In this document: piece by piece, positions 7,808 through 18,821 of the stretch | Layout of the letters: each line of letters starts with the position of its first letter | How positions within the stretch are numbered: position 1 is the first letter of the stretch | NCBI RefSeq assembly: GCF_001482385.1 | Contig: NZ_CP013611.1 | Span: 3,479,501 to 3,543,500, forward strand | From: Pseudoalteromonas rubra | GTDB lineage: Bacteria > Pseudomonadota > Gammaproteobacteria > Enterobacterales > Alteromonadaceae | DNA: 64,000 nt | Direction of reading: 5' to 3' | Position numbers and translations under genes: made by a program | Notes under the pieces: generated by a model | What the model was told of the DNA's origin: nothing | The model's input: the letters and a program-made list of their open reading frames with translations, nothing else | Database searches by the model: none

Positions 7808-10800
7808 TTAGGAAACAACGCCCTCTGGTTGTTCGCTAGGCTCAAAGCCCTGGTACTCGATATCTTCGCTAATGCATTTTAAAGAGCAATCGCTTGGCGT
7901 GTAAATGTATCTACTAGTGACTTCCATTAATTTTGCATCGTTTGCAAAACCCCGGCTGAACTGTTTTCTACAAAAACGCGAAAATACCAAAGATTTACCA
8001 AGCTTAGATAGGTAACAATCTAAAGTGTCTTTTCTGATAAACAAAGAAGAATTTCTATCAGTGTTATGACTAAACGCAGCCAAGTTTTGGTTTTCATCGA
8101 GCCATCCACTGTCTTGATCCCAGCTAAGGTTCATCTTCTCAATTAAGTCAGGGCAAGGCATATTGATAGAGCTTTGTTCAACATTGCTTGAGTAATCGTA
8201 CTCCCATTCCCCACCTCTCAATAGTTGAATGCTAGAGAATGTTCGCTGGCCATCTGAAATAGTCGTATCTTGTTCAGCAATACATTGTTTGAAAGCTGGG
8301 CTTCTAGGATACTCTGCTAAGTAGACACGGTAGCAGTGGCCATTACTATGATTGTGGAGTTCGAATGCTTCAGTGTTGCTCGGTTCAACAAAATAGCCGT
8401 GATAGCTAGATATACTAATGAAGCTTTCAGCGTCGAACGAGACATCGTCCTCATTTCGTTTTGCGTGAACTTCAGAATAAAAACTTAAGTTAACCCACGT
8501 TGTACCGCTCTCATCATTTAAGACAAGTACATTGCTAGCGGTGAAATAGTCATCATTATGCAACCAGCAGTTTACGTTGCTTTCTGGCAGCTCAAACTCT
8601 TGCATTATCAGGTTTCTTAGAGGGTAGTTTTGCTTTGATGACAAATCTCTTATGTCTGATATGTCAACCTTTCTAAGTTCTAACGACCAGAATCTACCAG
8701 AGTCTAATTGTGGCTCCCAGTGAGATTGAGTCGTTGCTACATTGGCAGCTAACAGACCTATCAATCGATGAAAAGCAACCCAATAACATTTCTTGCCGAT
8801 GGTTTCGGCATAGCCAGGTTTTGCTCTTCCTCTTCCGTATTTATGAAGAGTTGCTAAGTCATGGTGGAGGGCTCCATTACGATATCCGGGATAGCCGATA
8901 TACTCGGCTTCCCTCATAATCCAGCAGGCAACATTCTCAAGAGTTATGTTCTGTGATTTTAGGTCAAAGGCTCTGAGTCTTGGCTCAACTATATAGTGCC
9001 AAAAGTCAGGACCCAATTGCCCGCCCCAGAGGCGCATGTTGGAGGGCAAATTTTCTAGTGTAAGCAAGGTCTGCACATCGCTTAGAATAGGCCATGTTAA
9101 TGGCAGAGAAGAAGTTACATATTGATTTGATATTCTGTCTTCTTCAATCCCTAGCTTCACAAGCTCCAGCCTCAATAGCTGGGAGTGCTCACGAATTAAA
9201 ATGTTATTTGAACCGCTATTTGTACTAATATATCTATTTAATGGCTTTACAAAGTCTTCTGCTGACTCAGGCGAAAGCAAGCAGGATATATACATCGCCT
9301 GAATCAGGCTTTCAAGTATGTAATCGTCGTCACATTCAGTAAACGAGTTTACTGCATGCTGGCATATCGCAGGGGATTGTTTAAAAAGCAAGCCAAGGCA
9401 TCTTGTTGCTTGATCTCTGACTCGTCGATCCGTAGCTGAACAACACCAAAGTAAAATCGAGGATGCTAATTTATAACTTTCTTCGGGCCAATTTGTTACT
9501 TCTATTTTCTCCAAAGCTTCAATTAGAAACCAAATTGCACCCTTCTTATAATATGACTCTGATAAAGCGACAGAAAGGTAGGTATCTCTTGATGGAGAGG
9601 CTTGTTGCCATTGAAAATCTTTGAACCAATTTTCTGCATTGAGATAATGGCTTGGAACTATAGATAATTGAAATAGGCTTTCAAAAACTGTCTGCCACAG
9701 TCCGCCCGTTTTTAATGCCCCAAACATATGTTTTTCAATAGCAGGGGTAACACTTTGCTTTGAACGCCAAGTTAGTGACTTTACAAAAAGGCTATGTGCT
9801 AAATCGTTGTCTAAGCCTAAGCGGTTATCAGTGATTTCTATACCTATCTCTTCAGGAAGAATACTTGCAAGAGCTTCTAAGACGCCACTCTCCATATCTG
9901 TTAATATTTTCAGTTTTCCTGCAAGGATTGATAGATCACTATTGCCAATTTCTTGATAGGATTGAACTATTGAAGATGCGCGCAGCATATCTCCAAATCT
10001 CTGATAACCAAATCTAATAAGAAAATCTTCATCGTCAGTAGCTGATAAAATTAGCAGTTGCTCTTTAACTAGCTCATCAATAAACCTTTCAGGAAATAGC
10101 TCATTTCCTAAAATAGGCTTAATTGTATTTACGGCAATTTCCCAATTTATCGTTTGGGTTTCCGAATGAGCTAGAACATCAGACAATTTGCTCATTACCG
10201 CTCTAACGATATTTTTAGGACTAACATAGTCTAATCGCTCTCTCAATGAGTTATCGATTTGCTTGAGGTGTTTAGAAAAAATGGTTGAGAAGCCACTAGT
10301 CGATACATCAAGAGAATAAGAGTCCTCTGACTTATGAGTTTTGAAGACCAAATGTAGAAGTAGTGGGTTTCGTAGCTCATCTGTAAAAATAGGTGTTATC
10401 TCACTTTCAACATTGTAGCGTTGAGAGAACGAAGAGAGGACATCGTGAAAATTCCTAGTGAATCCAATATGACTATATGCATAGCCAGGGAATCGTTCAT
10501 CAACAACTAAATTGGCATATATATCGCGACTAGACACAACAATCTTGATATGAGGATATTCATTGAGTTGTTGGATTAATTCTGGCAGTTTGTTTTTCCA
10601 CTTTCTTGCCTTTACTCCTTCGTTTAACGCATCGATAGCAATAACAAAACAATAGTTATTGGCTTGAGCACTTGCTTGAAGACAAGAAAGTAATTTGTCT
10701 CGGCCAACATCTGATCCAAAGCCTAGTTTGCTTCTTACTACATCCCAAGGTTCCGCGTTATCAAAATCTTCCCCAAATAGCACTAGAGTATGAGCGCCTT

Positions 10801-11944
10801 TATCGAGTCTTCTCTTCGCAAAACTTACGATAGAATGTGTCTTGCCTGCACCAGCTGGACCGGTTAGTAGGAAAGATTGAGCGTGGCAGGACTGAATCAG
10901 AGGGCTGCTGAGAGAATTTTCAATATCTATTATCGAAGCAAGTAATTCCCTTGAGGCATCTAGGTTCTCAGCAGGGAATACACACATATATTCAGCCTGG
11001 AATTGTCTAAATGAAGGCGTATCACTACCTTCACCGTGTTCTGCAAAAAACTTTTTCTCTTGCTGTCTTATTGCATTTTCACAAAGTGGCTTAAGTGATC
11101 TTATGATATCTAGAGTTGAACAAATAACCGTTTGGTCAATAATATTGTACTTGATAGAAGTTTTCTCTAGAAGTACTTCTAGTAGCTGTTTGGCTTGTAC
11201 TCTCTCGCTTTCAGGTGTCTGAGAGAATATCTTTTCTGAATATTGAGCTTTTGTCCTGAAGCTGATTTTTAATGGTTTCCAAATGTTAACGAGCCACTGT
11301 TTAAAATCAAAAACTTCTCCAAAAGAATCTAAAGCATCATGGGCTTCTGTAATTATATCTAAATCACTGCAATACCTTGGTCCAGCGAAAATTTCTGCTG
11401 AATCAATACAGTTTTTTATCTTCTGGGATGTTAATATGTTTTCGTTAAACCAGTAGGATGAAAAGCCACCACTGTGGTCTATTTCTAATATCTGTTGTCT
11501 AGATATTTCAGCTGTAACCAGTTTTAAGTGAAGGTTTGGATTTTGAGTTTTTATTTCATCGCGCCATTCTTCAAATTTTTCAATTTCACTTTTTCCCCTT
11601 TTTCCTCCTGCGACTTTGCCAGTTAGATCAAATGGTATATAAATCCAATATTCAGATAAAGTTGGATGGTTTTTTAATGCAGTAGCTAGTGATTTCTTTA
11701 GCTGGCCTAATTCACTACTTCCAAGCTTAAAAAAGTATTTCGCTTGAATTCCTAGAATATCGCCTGTTGGGGTTTTGTAATAGGCTTCTACACCACCGTC
11801 ACCACCATCGCCGCGCAAACTAAAGAATGAAGAGTTTTTTGGTGATGTACAATGTGCTTTAAAAAGTTGAATCGCGAGTGATTCAAAGCTGTCATTTTTA
11901 CTCTTAGGTGTAGATCGAATTTGATTGAAATCTAATGTAGCCAA
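7808..11944 (-). CDS. Giant nuclease-STAND NTPase, Avs-like antiphage protein
   Basis: A 1378-residue protein in three parts. Residues about 1-165 are a PD-(D/E)XK (Mrr-like) nuclease: E21, D49-G-G-V-E53 and Q67-A-K69 form the catalytic pattern. Residues about 345-560 are a STAND-type P-loop NTPase: Walker A GPAGAGKTH at 362-370, Walker B FVIAIDALNEG around 433-443, and a sensor arginine in VVSSRD at 470-474. The remaining 800 residues are helical and repetitive in appearance and probably sense a ligand. Known Avs (AVAST) proteins with this order bind a phage protein (large terminase or portal), oligomerise and activate the nuclease, killing or arresting the infected cell. Sensing target here is unknown. 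It is divergent from a second giant STAND gene and AT-rich relative to the flanking core genes. Confidence 0.78.
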   Translation of the reverse strand: MATLDFNQIRSTPKSKNDSFESLAIQLFKAHCTSPKNSSFFSLRGDGGDGGVEAYYKTPTGDILGIQAKYFFKLGSSELGQLKKSLATALKNHPTLSEYWIYIPFDLTGKVAGGKRGKSEIEKFEEWRDEIKTQNPNLHLKLVTAEISRQQILEIDHSGGFSSYWFNENILTSQKIKNCIDSAEIFAGPRYCSDLDIITEAHDALDSFGEVFDFKQWLVNIWKPLKISFRTKAQYSEKIFSQTPESERVQAKQLLEVLLEKTSIKYNIIDQTVICSTLDIIRSLKPLCENAIRQQEKKFFAEHGEGSDTPSFRQFQAEYMCVFPAENLDASRELLASIIDIENSLSSPLIQSCHAQSFLLTGPAGAGKTHSIVSFAKRRLDKGAHTLVLFGEDFDNAEPWDVVRSKLGFGSDVGRDKLLSCLQASAQANNYCFVIAIDALNEGVKARKWKNKLPELIQQLNEYPHIKIVVSSRDIYANLVVDERFPGYAYSHIGFTRNFHDVLSSFSQRYNVESEITPIFTDELRNPLLLHLVFKTHKSEDSYSLDVSTSGFSTIFSKHLKQIDNSLRERLDYVSPKNIVRAVMSKLSDVLAHSETQTINWEIAVNTIKPILGNELFPERFIDELVKEQLLILSATDDEDFLIRFGYQRFGDMLRASSIVQSYQEIGNSDLSILAGKLKILTDMESGVLEALASILPEEIGIEITDNRLGLDNDLAHSLFVKSLTWRSKQSVTPAIEKHMFGALKTGGLWQTVFESLFQLSIVPSHYLNAENWFKDFQWQQASPSRDTYLSVALSESYYKKGAIWFLIEALEKIEVTNWPEESYKLASSILLWCCSATDRRVRDQATRCLGLLFKQSPAICQHAVNSFTECDDDYILESLIQAMYISCLLSPESAEDFVKPLNRYISTNSGSNNILIREHSQLLRLELVKLGIEEDRISNQYVTSSLPLTWPILSDVQTLLTLENLPSNMRLWGGQLGPDFWHYIVEPRLRAFDLKSQNITLENVACWIMREAEYIGYPGYRNGALHHDLATLHKYGRGRAKPGYAETIGKKCYWVAFHRLIGLLAANVATTQSHWEPQLDSGRFWSLELRKVDISDIRDLSSKQNYPLRNLIMQEFELPESNVNCWLHNDDYFTASNVLVLNDESGTTWVNLSFYSEVHAKRNEDDVSFDAESFISISSYHGYFVEPSNTEAFELHNHSNGHCYRVYLAEYPRSPAFKQCIAEQDTTISDGQRTFSSIQLLRGGEWEYDYSSNVEQSSINMPCPDLIEKMNLSWDQDSGWLDENQNLAAFSHNTDRNSSLFIRKDTLDCYLSKLGKSLVFSRFCRKQFSRGFANDAKLMEVTSRYIYTPSDCSLKCISEDIEYQGFEPSEQPEGVVS

Positions 11945-12575
11945 AATAGTTACCTTTGTACTTATATTTTTTGTATTTAAGCCTACTTGTTTCGATAGGC
12001 TTTAAGGTTTCTCATCTTACTGAATTCGTTGCCAAATTCGATTTGAGACCAACCTCTTAACAAAACTCTTTTGCAGTGGTGTTTTGAAGTTCACTAGCAT
12101 ACTTGATCATTTGAAGATGCATCTCTGACATATAATGGTTACATGAAGCACATTCAAGAGTCTTGCGAATCGAGAGAAAAATCAGCTCTTTAATTGCTGT
12201 TGCCCACAATTGGTTTGTAACCGGCCCTTTTAGTGTAGTTAAAGATAAGTTCTATCAGCCAAAAACCGAGACTATATGTTAGGTTTTCTTATGATGGAGC
12301 ATGAGGCATGTAGAAATACCTTGTCTTATCAGTTTTTTAGCTTATAGATAAAGTGGCATTAGTGATACTCTAGGTAAAACATAGTTTTGCGTTTTATGCC
12401 TATAGGCTGAAACCTTAAAAGTTTGGGGTTTTTTGAATAGTTGGCTCGGAGCACTTAGAAACTCTAACTATCTACTTTGAGGTTTAGTAAAAATAATAAG
12501 GTAACTTTCATTCGAGACTACTTCGCTATAGGGTGAGTGCCGCAAGTTTGATGATTGATGAATAAAGGACTTTTG
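11945..12575. other. Divergent control region between the two giant STAND genes
   Basis: About 630 bp, AT-rich, no supportable gene. A 7-bp hairpin AAGCCTA/TAGGCTT with a 10-nt loop lies near 11980-12003, just upstream of the minus-strand gene. Promoters for both genes must lie here. The AAAGGA at 12564-12569 is the ribosome site of the plus-strand gene. Confidence 0.5.
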
Positions 12576-15500
12576 ATGACAAAGACTGATTTAGTAAGGA
12601 CTAGTCGTGATGGGGATCAGTTCCACTATATATGGGCTGCTCGGCAATGTTTAAAATTACTGCCAGGCTCAGGTGACTTAGTTGCCATTACTATTGAGGG
12701 AGCTTCAAAAGAAGAAGCTGAGAGCAACAGAGTCTCAGGAGGTGATGAGATCATTGATGTTGGATTTTACTATGGCTCAGAAGATCTTCAGACGGCTCGA
12801 TGCATTCAGTATGTCCAGCTGAAGCATTCAACGGTAGCTTCCAATGAACCATGGACGGCTAGTGGTCTTAAAAAAACAATTCGAGGCTTTGCTGCTCGTT
12901 ATGTGGAATTACTAGAGCGCTTCTCTTTAGAAAACATTGCTGAAAGATTTCGATTTGAGTTTACGACTAACAGGCCAATCGATCAGAAAGTAATTGAAGC
13001 ATTATCCGATCTTAAAAGCGAAGGGAAAGAGAACAGGCATGCTCAGCAACGGGATACCTTGCTAAGGTATTCAGGGCTCAACCCACTCCAAGCCTCACAA
13101 TTTTTTAAGCTGTTAGATGTCGTTGGAAGTGAGCAAGGACTGTGGGAGCAGAGAAATTTATTAGTACAAGATCTTAGTGCTTACCTAGTCGATGCAGATT
13201 ACGATACCCCAGTTCAGTTGAAGGACCTTGTCACCAGAAAGGCAACCACAGAGTTTGAATCGAATCCATCGATTCGGCGATATGATGTATTACGGGCTTT
13301 AAAGACAAGCGAAGATGTGTTGTTGCCAGCTTTATGTTTAATATCTACACCTGAGAATATTATTCCTCGAGAACAAGAGCATAAAATTAAAGAGATAATT
13401 CGCAAGGAAAGTGCTCCCCTAATCATCCACGCTGATGGTGGGGTTGGCAAGTCTATTGTTGCTGCGAGGGTTGCAGCAACAATACCTTCTGGATCAGCTG
13501 TTGTAGTTTATGATTGTTTTGGAGATGGTCTTTATCGAAATTCATTGCACTTTAGACATAGACATGAAGACGGTTTAGTTCAGATTGTAAATGAGCTTGC
13601 AGCAAGAGGCTTGTGTCACCCCCTGATCCCAACCAAGAATGCAGACTCTAAACAGTATGTACGTGCATTTAAACACCGAGTAACTCAGGCTATTGGTATA
13701 TTGAAGGCGACAGACCGAAATGCATTTCTTTGTATTATAATTGATGCAGCCGATAATGCTGAAATGGCGGCGGAAGAGCAAAGAGAACCTGCTAGCTTTG
13801 TGCGTGATCTCATCAAAATGGAGTGTCCCGAGAGAGTAAAGTTAGTTTTTACTTGCCGCACACACCGAAGACATATGTTAGGTTATAGAAATAATGCTAG
13901 AGAAATAGAACTTCAACCCTTTAGCCTGGGTGAAAGTGCTCTCTACCTAAGGAGTCTATATCCTGAAGCAAGTGATGCAGAGGTCAATGAATTTCATGTT
14001 TTGAGTAGCTCCAATCCAAGGGTGCAGGCTTTAGCACTTGAGCGAAAGCTTCCACTTAGGGAGGTATTGAGAGAGCTTGGTCCGGAACCTACAACAGTTG
14101 CTCAGGCAATTAGTGGTTTATTAGAAAATGCAATTGCAAAACTTAAAGATGATGCTGGAAGCTCCGAAGCAGTTCACATTGATACTATGTGTAAAGGGTT
14201 GGCAGTCTTACGACCACTCATTCCGATTCCTGTGCTTGCACAACTTTCACAGACTTCAGAAAACGCAATCCGTAGTTTTGCTTTAGATTTTGGTCGGCCA
14301 CTACTTTTAAAGGGCAACAGTCTTCACTTTCTTGATGAACCAACAGAAACTTGGTTTCGAGAGCGCTACAAACCATCTCAAACAGAGATAGTAAGCTTTG
14401 TGGAGCGCTTGCAGTCACTTGCCGGTCAAAGCTCATATGTTGCTTCAGCACTTCCCCCGCTTTTGTTGCAGGCTGGAAAGTTGGATGAACTTATTAAGCT
14501 AGCTTTAAGTGGAGAAGGTCTTCCAAATGGAAATCCTTTAGAAAAAAGAGATGTTGAACTTCAGAGGTTAACATTTTCTATAAAAGCTTCGTTACGGCAA
14601 AAGCAATATGTTGCGGCTGCAAAGCTTGCGCTGAAAGCTGGAGGTGAGTTTGCTGGTGAGGAGCGCCAGAATTTACTATTACAAAGTAACACTGATTTAG
14701 CTGGGAAGGTTCTGAGCCCGGATCGAATTGAAGAAATTGTCTCAAGAAGAACGTTTAGTTCGGGTTGGATGGGCTCTCATCATGTATATGACGCAGGGTT
14801 ACTTTCTTGCAGAAATGAGTTTTATGCTGACGCCTCTAGCCGATTGCGCATGGCTATGGAGTGGTTGCACAGTTGGGCCAGCACTGAAAAAGATGAACAT
14901 AATCCAGAAGAAGTTAGTGATAAGGATAGGGTTGAACTTGCTTCTACAATACTACGGCTTCGCGGGGCTGAACAAACAGCTCAATTCTTAAGGCGATGGA
15001 AGCCACGTAACCTAGCTTTTAAAGCGGGTCGGGGTTTGGGTGAAAGGCTTGTAGATCTGGGGCTCTATGAAGATCTAGATGCTCTTATTGAGGCTGCCGG
15101 CAATGATGTTTGGCTGCTTTTAGGGTTAATTAGAGAAGCGAGTGTTGTGGGCCATAAACCACTTGTTGGCCCTTTAAAGCGATTATTGAGGCTCCTGGGT
15201 GATAGGCGAGTTCGATTAACTGAATTGTCGGAATGGAACTGTCGATGGGGGATTTTGGATGCGGTTCGCTGTGCTATCGAGCTTGCATTGCAAGTGCTAC
15301 CAAAGGAACTAGAACTATGGGCTTCTGTTTTACAGCGCTATCTTCCTTCAGAGCCTCCATTAGACTTTACTAACCAGCTTGGTGGAGAAAAAGTATCTTT
15401 ATTAAAAGCTTACGCTCTACACTCTAACCTTCAAGGAAGAGAGCTAGAGCTAGTTGAGGTTGCACCAAAGAAGTTAAAACAGAGAATCGAGTCTAAGAGC

Positions 15501-18500
15501 AGTCTTAGTTACAGTCAAGATTTAGAGCTATTTAAGCGGGAAGTAGGGGGCGTTTTACCTTGGGTTAACCTGTTTTACAGCTTTGTTTGCGGTAGGCCGC
15601 TACAAAACTTGGAAAACTCACTTGAACAAGCACTCAGTCGTTCTAGCTCATCTTTGTCATCTATGTACCAACGTCAATCTTCTCTCATTGAGGTTATTGC
15701 TCTTGAGTGGTTGAGAATACTTATTCTGACAAAGTGTGATAGCGAACACTTTATTAGCCAATTTACAGCTTGGCTAAACAAAAACGAAAAAGATATTTGG
15801 CCTAAAACCCTTACAAGTTTGAGTCGGGTTGCAGCTAGAGCAGATGGATTTGAACGGTTATCATTGGATTTTTCAGTTAGTGCTTTTGAGCTTCTAGAAA
15901 GTTCTAGGGAGCATGCAGAATTGCGCGTTGACTCATATTTGGAGCTTGCTCGCGCAATATATACGGTAAGTGCGGAGGAATCTAGTGTCTATTTTGATCA
16001 AGCTATTGAAATATCAAGCCGTATAGGCGAGGAGAATATTGATAGATGGTCAGCATTTCTTTATTTATCAGCAGCTGCTGGAGAGCGCGATAATCCCCGA
16101 CCCAGAACTGCTTATCTTTTATCTCGAATAGCTGAGCTTACATATGAATATGTTGCTAGGGATAAACACTTTGATTGGGATAGTACAGTTGAGAGATTAA
16201 CTGACCTATGTGCACCTTCAGCTTTTGCAATCTTAAGTCGATGGCGAGATAGGCGTTTTGGTGCTTCTGGTAGACTTCTTCCATTAGTTGTTTATCGTCT
16301 TTGCAATCAGGCTCGACTCCCTATACACAGCCCCATTGTCTTGAGTGGAATTGATGCTCAATGGAATAGAATAGAAGACCTGAAGAAGGTAATAACTGAG
16401 TCTATTTCGAAGTCCGCTCAAGTGGCCTCTCAAATCGGCTATCGTTATGCCCGTTTTAGTACACTTAATGCAGCAGGACTTTTAGAACTCAGAAACCTAG
16501 GGGAATCTATAGGGGTAGAGTTCGCTGACCTTGACCAACTCATCACCAGTTGTAGCCTTAACAGTAAAGATATTAATACAACAGATACTCCAGTAAGCGC
16601 TCAGCGGAATCAGAGTCCAGATTGGGTTGAAGTTTTTAGAGGTGTAAATTTCGGTTGCTCAGATTCATTACGTACCGCTTATGAGACTGGGCGCAAACAA
16701 GGCTTCTCATACTATTTTGACTCTTTTATTAGTGAAGCATTTCAACATGTAAAAGTCGGTGAAGAGCCGGTTCTTTTAAGAGCTATTTGTAGTTGGTCGG
16801 ATTTTGACTTGTTCATGCTAAATCATGTTTTGAATGCACTGTCTTTGAAGTCTCCAATGCAAGTGTCTTTAAAAAGGGCAATTAAAGATGCGGTATTGAT
16901 GGCCTGCCGTCGAAATCCCGAAATGGTTACTAGACATGGTTGGGGAGTACTTATTCCATTTAAGAAGCTATATGATGATGGATTGGTTACAGATGAGGAT
17001 GTTGTTAAGGCAACTTTAGAAGGGTTTGAGTCCCAATTAGGTGGTTTAAACGCCAGTGGCTTTTTTAAATTGATAGATCCAATTACAAGCAATCTTAGCC
17101 CAGATGAAGCCGATGAGGTACTTAACTTCGGTTTTGAGCTGCTTGAGGAACTCCTTAAGCCTGAAGACGGTGATGGTCCATGGAGAGCTGAATTAGAGCC
17201 CAAAGGCTCTATTGAGTCTGCAATTTCAGGCTATATTTGGGCGGGCTTAGGTTCTCCTGTTGCAGCCGTGCGCTGGGAGCATGCACATGTAGTTAGATCA
17301 ATAGTTGAGCTAGGTTGGGTGGAAGTAATTGAAGAGCTGATTCTTAGAGCGGATTCTGGTGAGGCATTTCCTTTTGTTGATCAGAGTTTAGAGTTTTACC
17401 ATTGGCACGCATTGCAGTGGTTGTTAATTGGACTTTCTCGTGGAGGTATAGAGAATTCAGTTGCACTTCAGCCCGCAGCTAAGTTTTTGTGTCGCATGGT
17501 AAGCTTAAACCATGTGCTAATTCGAGATCTTGCTGCTCAGGGGCTTCGGATTTTGATCAACTCTGGTGCTCTTAATAATGATGAGGTACCAAACCTGAAC
17601 AATATCAATAAACCTGTTTATTCCGAGAAAGTTTATTCTGGTTGGTATGAAGATAGTTCAGCTGACCTTGAACAGATAGAAGATCTAAGTGATGACGAGC
17701 GCTACTTTTTCGGGATAGATATTGGACCATATTGGCTTGAACCTTTGGGTCGGGTATTTGGGCTCTCTCAAAACTCTGTAGAGCAGCGAGCTAGGCATGT
17801 GCTGCGTACGAAAATGAAGTGGGGAGGAAATTGTGGTTATAAAATAGACGCTCGATATCATAGGCGGATTTTCAATGATAAAGAAACGTTACATCATCAA
17901 GGTAGTATGCCGAAGACCGACGAGTTGACAGTTTATCAGTCTTTTCACGCAATGATGTTTGTAGCCGCTGAACTGTTAAATGAGTTGCCTGTGTTGCGAG
18001 AATCAGATTCAGAAACTAATGAATTTGAGCAATGGTTTGAGCGATATCAGTTAACGCGTACGGATGGGAAGTGGTTATTTGATAGACGTGACACTTTTTT
18101 AGAAAAGAGTTGGTTGCCTCCAGAAAATAATGGGGACAAGATATGGAGGTGGGCTATCAACTCAGATTATTTGAAGCAAAAACTAGGTACGGTTGACTCG
18201 TGGATCAATTTATGGGGCCATTGGGTTAACTATGCCAGCGGTTTTAGGGAAACCACTACTATACGAAGCGCCCTGGTTTCACGTACTGGAGCAATATCAC
18301 TTGCAGCTGCTTTGCAGACCTCACCTGAACTTGTACCATATGCTCTCCCCAGTTCTGGCATGCGAGGTGGTCAATTGATGGGGGAGCTTAGCTTGCAGGG
18401 CTGGGTTATAGACGAAAGTGTTAGTGCTCGACTAGATGAATATGATTTGTGGGCTAACAATTTGATGTATCCAGGGCCAGCTCCTTCAGAAGAAATCTGT

Positions 18501-18821
18501 TCGAAAGATGAATTAGTTTTATCCAATGATGGACGTTCTTGGTGCTCTGGAGAATTAGGTGTGCTTCTTAGTGAATCTTGGGTTGAGTTGCAAGGCTATG
18601 GTCATGAAGAAGAGAGTACGCCTGGAACGAGGCTATGTGGAAACCCGGAATTTATTAAAGATTTTCTTAGTAAACATCCGGACGAATGTCTGATTATTAG
18701 TGTTTCTGTTAGCAGAACAATTCCAAGATATATGAATGATAGTGAAGATCATATGCCTTATTGTCCGCCATATGTCCAATTTTACTTAATGGAGAAAGAT
18801 TGTGTCGCTAGATCGATCTGA
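12576..18821 (+). CDS. Giant Cap4-type nuclease-STAND NTPase, Avs-like antiphage protein
   Basis: About 2081 residues. Residues about 8-225 form a Cap4/DUF4297-like dsDNA nuclease: E41, D61 (EIIDVGFYYG) and Q81-L-K83 (YVQLKHS) are the candidate active-site residues. A STAND NTPase follows, with Walker A HADGGVGKSI (about 285-294), Walker B LCIIIDAADNAE (about 385-396) and sensor arginine in VFTCRTHRRH. The C-terminal 1600 residues are helical-repeat-like. The order and size fit large Avs proteins, in which the C-terminal repeats recognise a phage structural or packaging protein. Start: ATG at 12576 has AAAGGA six bases upstream; in-frame TTG 12555 and ATG 12558 lie upstream without a site. 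It overlaps the 219-residue gene by 20 bp. Trigger inferred, not known. Confidence 0.78.
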   Translation: MTKTDLVRTSRDGDQFHYIWAARQCLKLLPGSGDLVAITIEGASKEEAESNRVSGGDEIIDVGFYYGSEDLQTARCIQYVQLKHSTVASNEPWTASGLKKTIRGFAARYVELLERFSLENIAERFRFEFTTNRPIDQKVIEALSDLKSEGKENRHAQQRDTLLRYSGLNPLQASQFFKLLDVVGSEQGLWEQRNLLVQDLSAYLVDADYDTPVQLKDLVTRKATTEFESNPSIRRYDVLRALKTSEDVLLPALCLISTPENIIPREQEHKIKEIIRKESAPLIIHADGGVGKSIVAARVAATIPSGSAVVVYDCFGDGLYRNSLHFRHRHEDGLVQIVNELAARGLCHPLIPTKNADSKQYVRAFKHRVTQAIGILKATDRNAFLCIIIDAADNAEMAAEEQREPASFVRDLIKMECPERVKLVFTCRTHRRHMLGYRNNAREIELQPFSLGESALYLRSLYPEASDAEVNEFHVLSSSNPRVQALALERKLPLREVLRELGPEPTTVAQAISGLLENAIAKLKDDAGSSEAVHIDTMCKGLAVLRPLIPIPVLAQLSQTSENAIRSFALDFGRPLLLKGNSLHFLDEPTETWFRERYKPSQTEIVSFVERLQSLAGQSSYVASALPPLLLQAGKLDELIKLALSGEGLPNGNPLEKRDVELQRLTFSIKASLRQKQYVAAAKLALKAGGEFAGEERQNLLLQSNTDLAGKVLSPDRIEEIVSRRTFSSGWMGSHHVYDAGLLSCRNEFYADASSRLRMAMEWLHSWASTEKDEHNPEEVSDKDRVELASTILRLRGAEQTAQFLRRWKPRNLAFKAGRGLGERLVDLGLYEDLDALIEAAGNDVWLLLGLIREASVVGHKPLVGPLKRLLRLLGDRRVRLTELSEWNCRWGILDAVRCAIELALQVLPKELELWASVLQRYLPSEPPLDFTNQLGGEKVSLLKAYALHSNLQGRELELVEVAPKKLKQRIESKSSLSYSQDLELFKREVGGVLPWVNLFYSFVCGRPLQNLENSLEQALSRSSSSLSSMYQRQSSLIEVIALEWLRILILTKCDSEHFISQFTAWLNKNEKDIWPKTLTSLSRVAARADGFERLSLDFSVSAFELLESSREHAELRVDSYLELARAIYTVSAEESSVYFDQAIEISSRIGEENIDRWSAFLYLSAAAGERDNPRPRTAYLLSRIAELTYEYVARDKHFDWDSTVERLTDLCAPSAFAILSRWRDRRFGASGRLLPLVVYRLCNQARLPIHSPIVLSGIDAQWNRIEDLKKVITESISKSAQVASQIGYRYARFSTLNAAGLLELRNLGESIGVEFADLDQLITSCSLNSKDINTTDTPVSAQRNQSPDWVEVFRGVNFGCSDSLRTAYETGRKQGFSYYFDSFISEAFQHVKVGEEPVLLRAICSWSDFDLFMLNHVLNALSLKSPMQVSLKRAIKDAVLMACRRNPEMVTRHGWGVLIPFKKLYDDGLVTDEDVVKATLEGFESQLGGLNASGFFKLIDPITSNLSPDEADEVLNFGFELLEELLKPEDGDGPWRAELEPKGSIESAISGYIWAGLGSPVAAVRWEHAHVVRSIVELGWVEVIEELILRADSGEAFPFVDQSLEFYHWHALQWLLIGLSRGGIENSVALQPAAKFLCRMVSLNHVLIRDLAAQGLRILINSGALNNDEVPNLNNINKPVYSEKVYSGWYEDSSADLEQIEDLSDDERYFFGIDIGPYWLEPLGRVFGLSQNSVEQRARHVLRTKMKWGGNCGYKIDARYHRRIFNDKETLHHQGSMPKTDELTVYQSFHAMMFVAAELLNELPVLRESDSETNEFEQWFERYQLTRTDGKWLFDRRDTFLEKSWLPPENNGDKIWRWAINSDYLKQKLGTVDSWINLWGHWVNYASGFRETTTIRSALVSRTGAISLAAALQTSPELVPYALPSSGMRGGQLMGELSLQGWVIDESVSARLDEYDLWANNLMYPGPAPSEEICSKDELVLSNDGRSWCSGELGVLLSESWVELQGYGHEEESTPGTRLCGNPEFIKDFLSKHPDECLIISVSVSRTIPRYMNDSEDHMPYCPPYVQFYLMEKDCVARSI

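Noticed and set aside
8710..8919. 69-residue frame antisense within the giant STAND gene
   Set aside because: Shadow of the long coding frame; no ribosome site and no known motif.
14728..14991. 87-residue plus-strand frame inside the Cap4-STAND gene
   Set aside because: Different-frame shadow of the 2081-residue gene; no ribosome site or motif.
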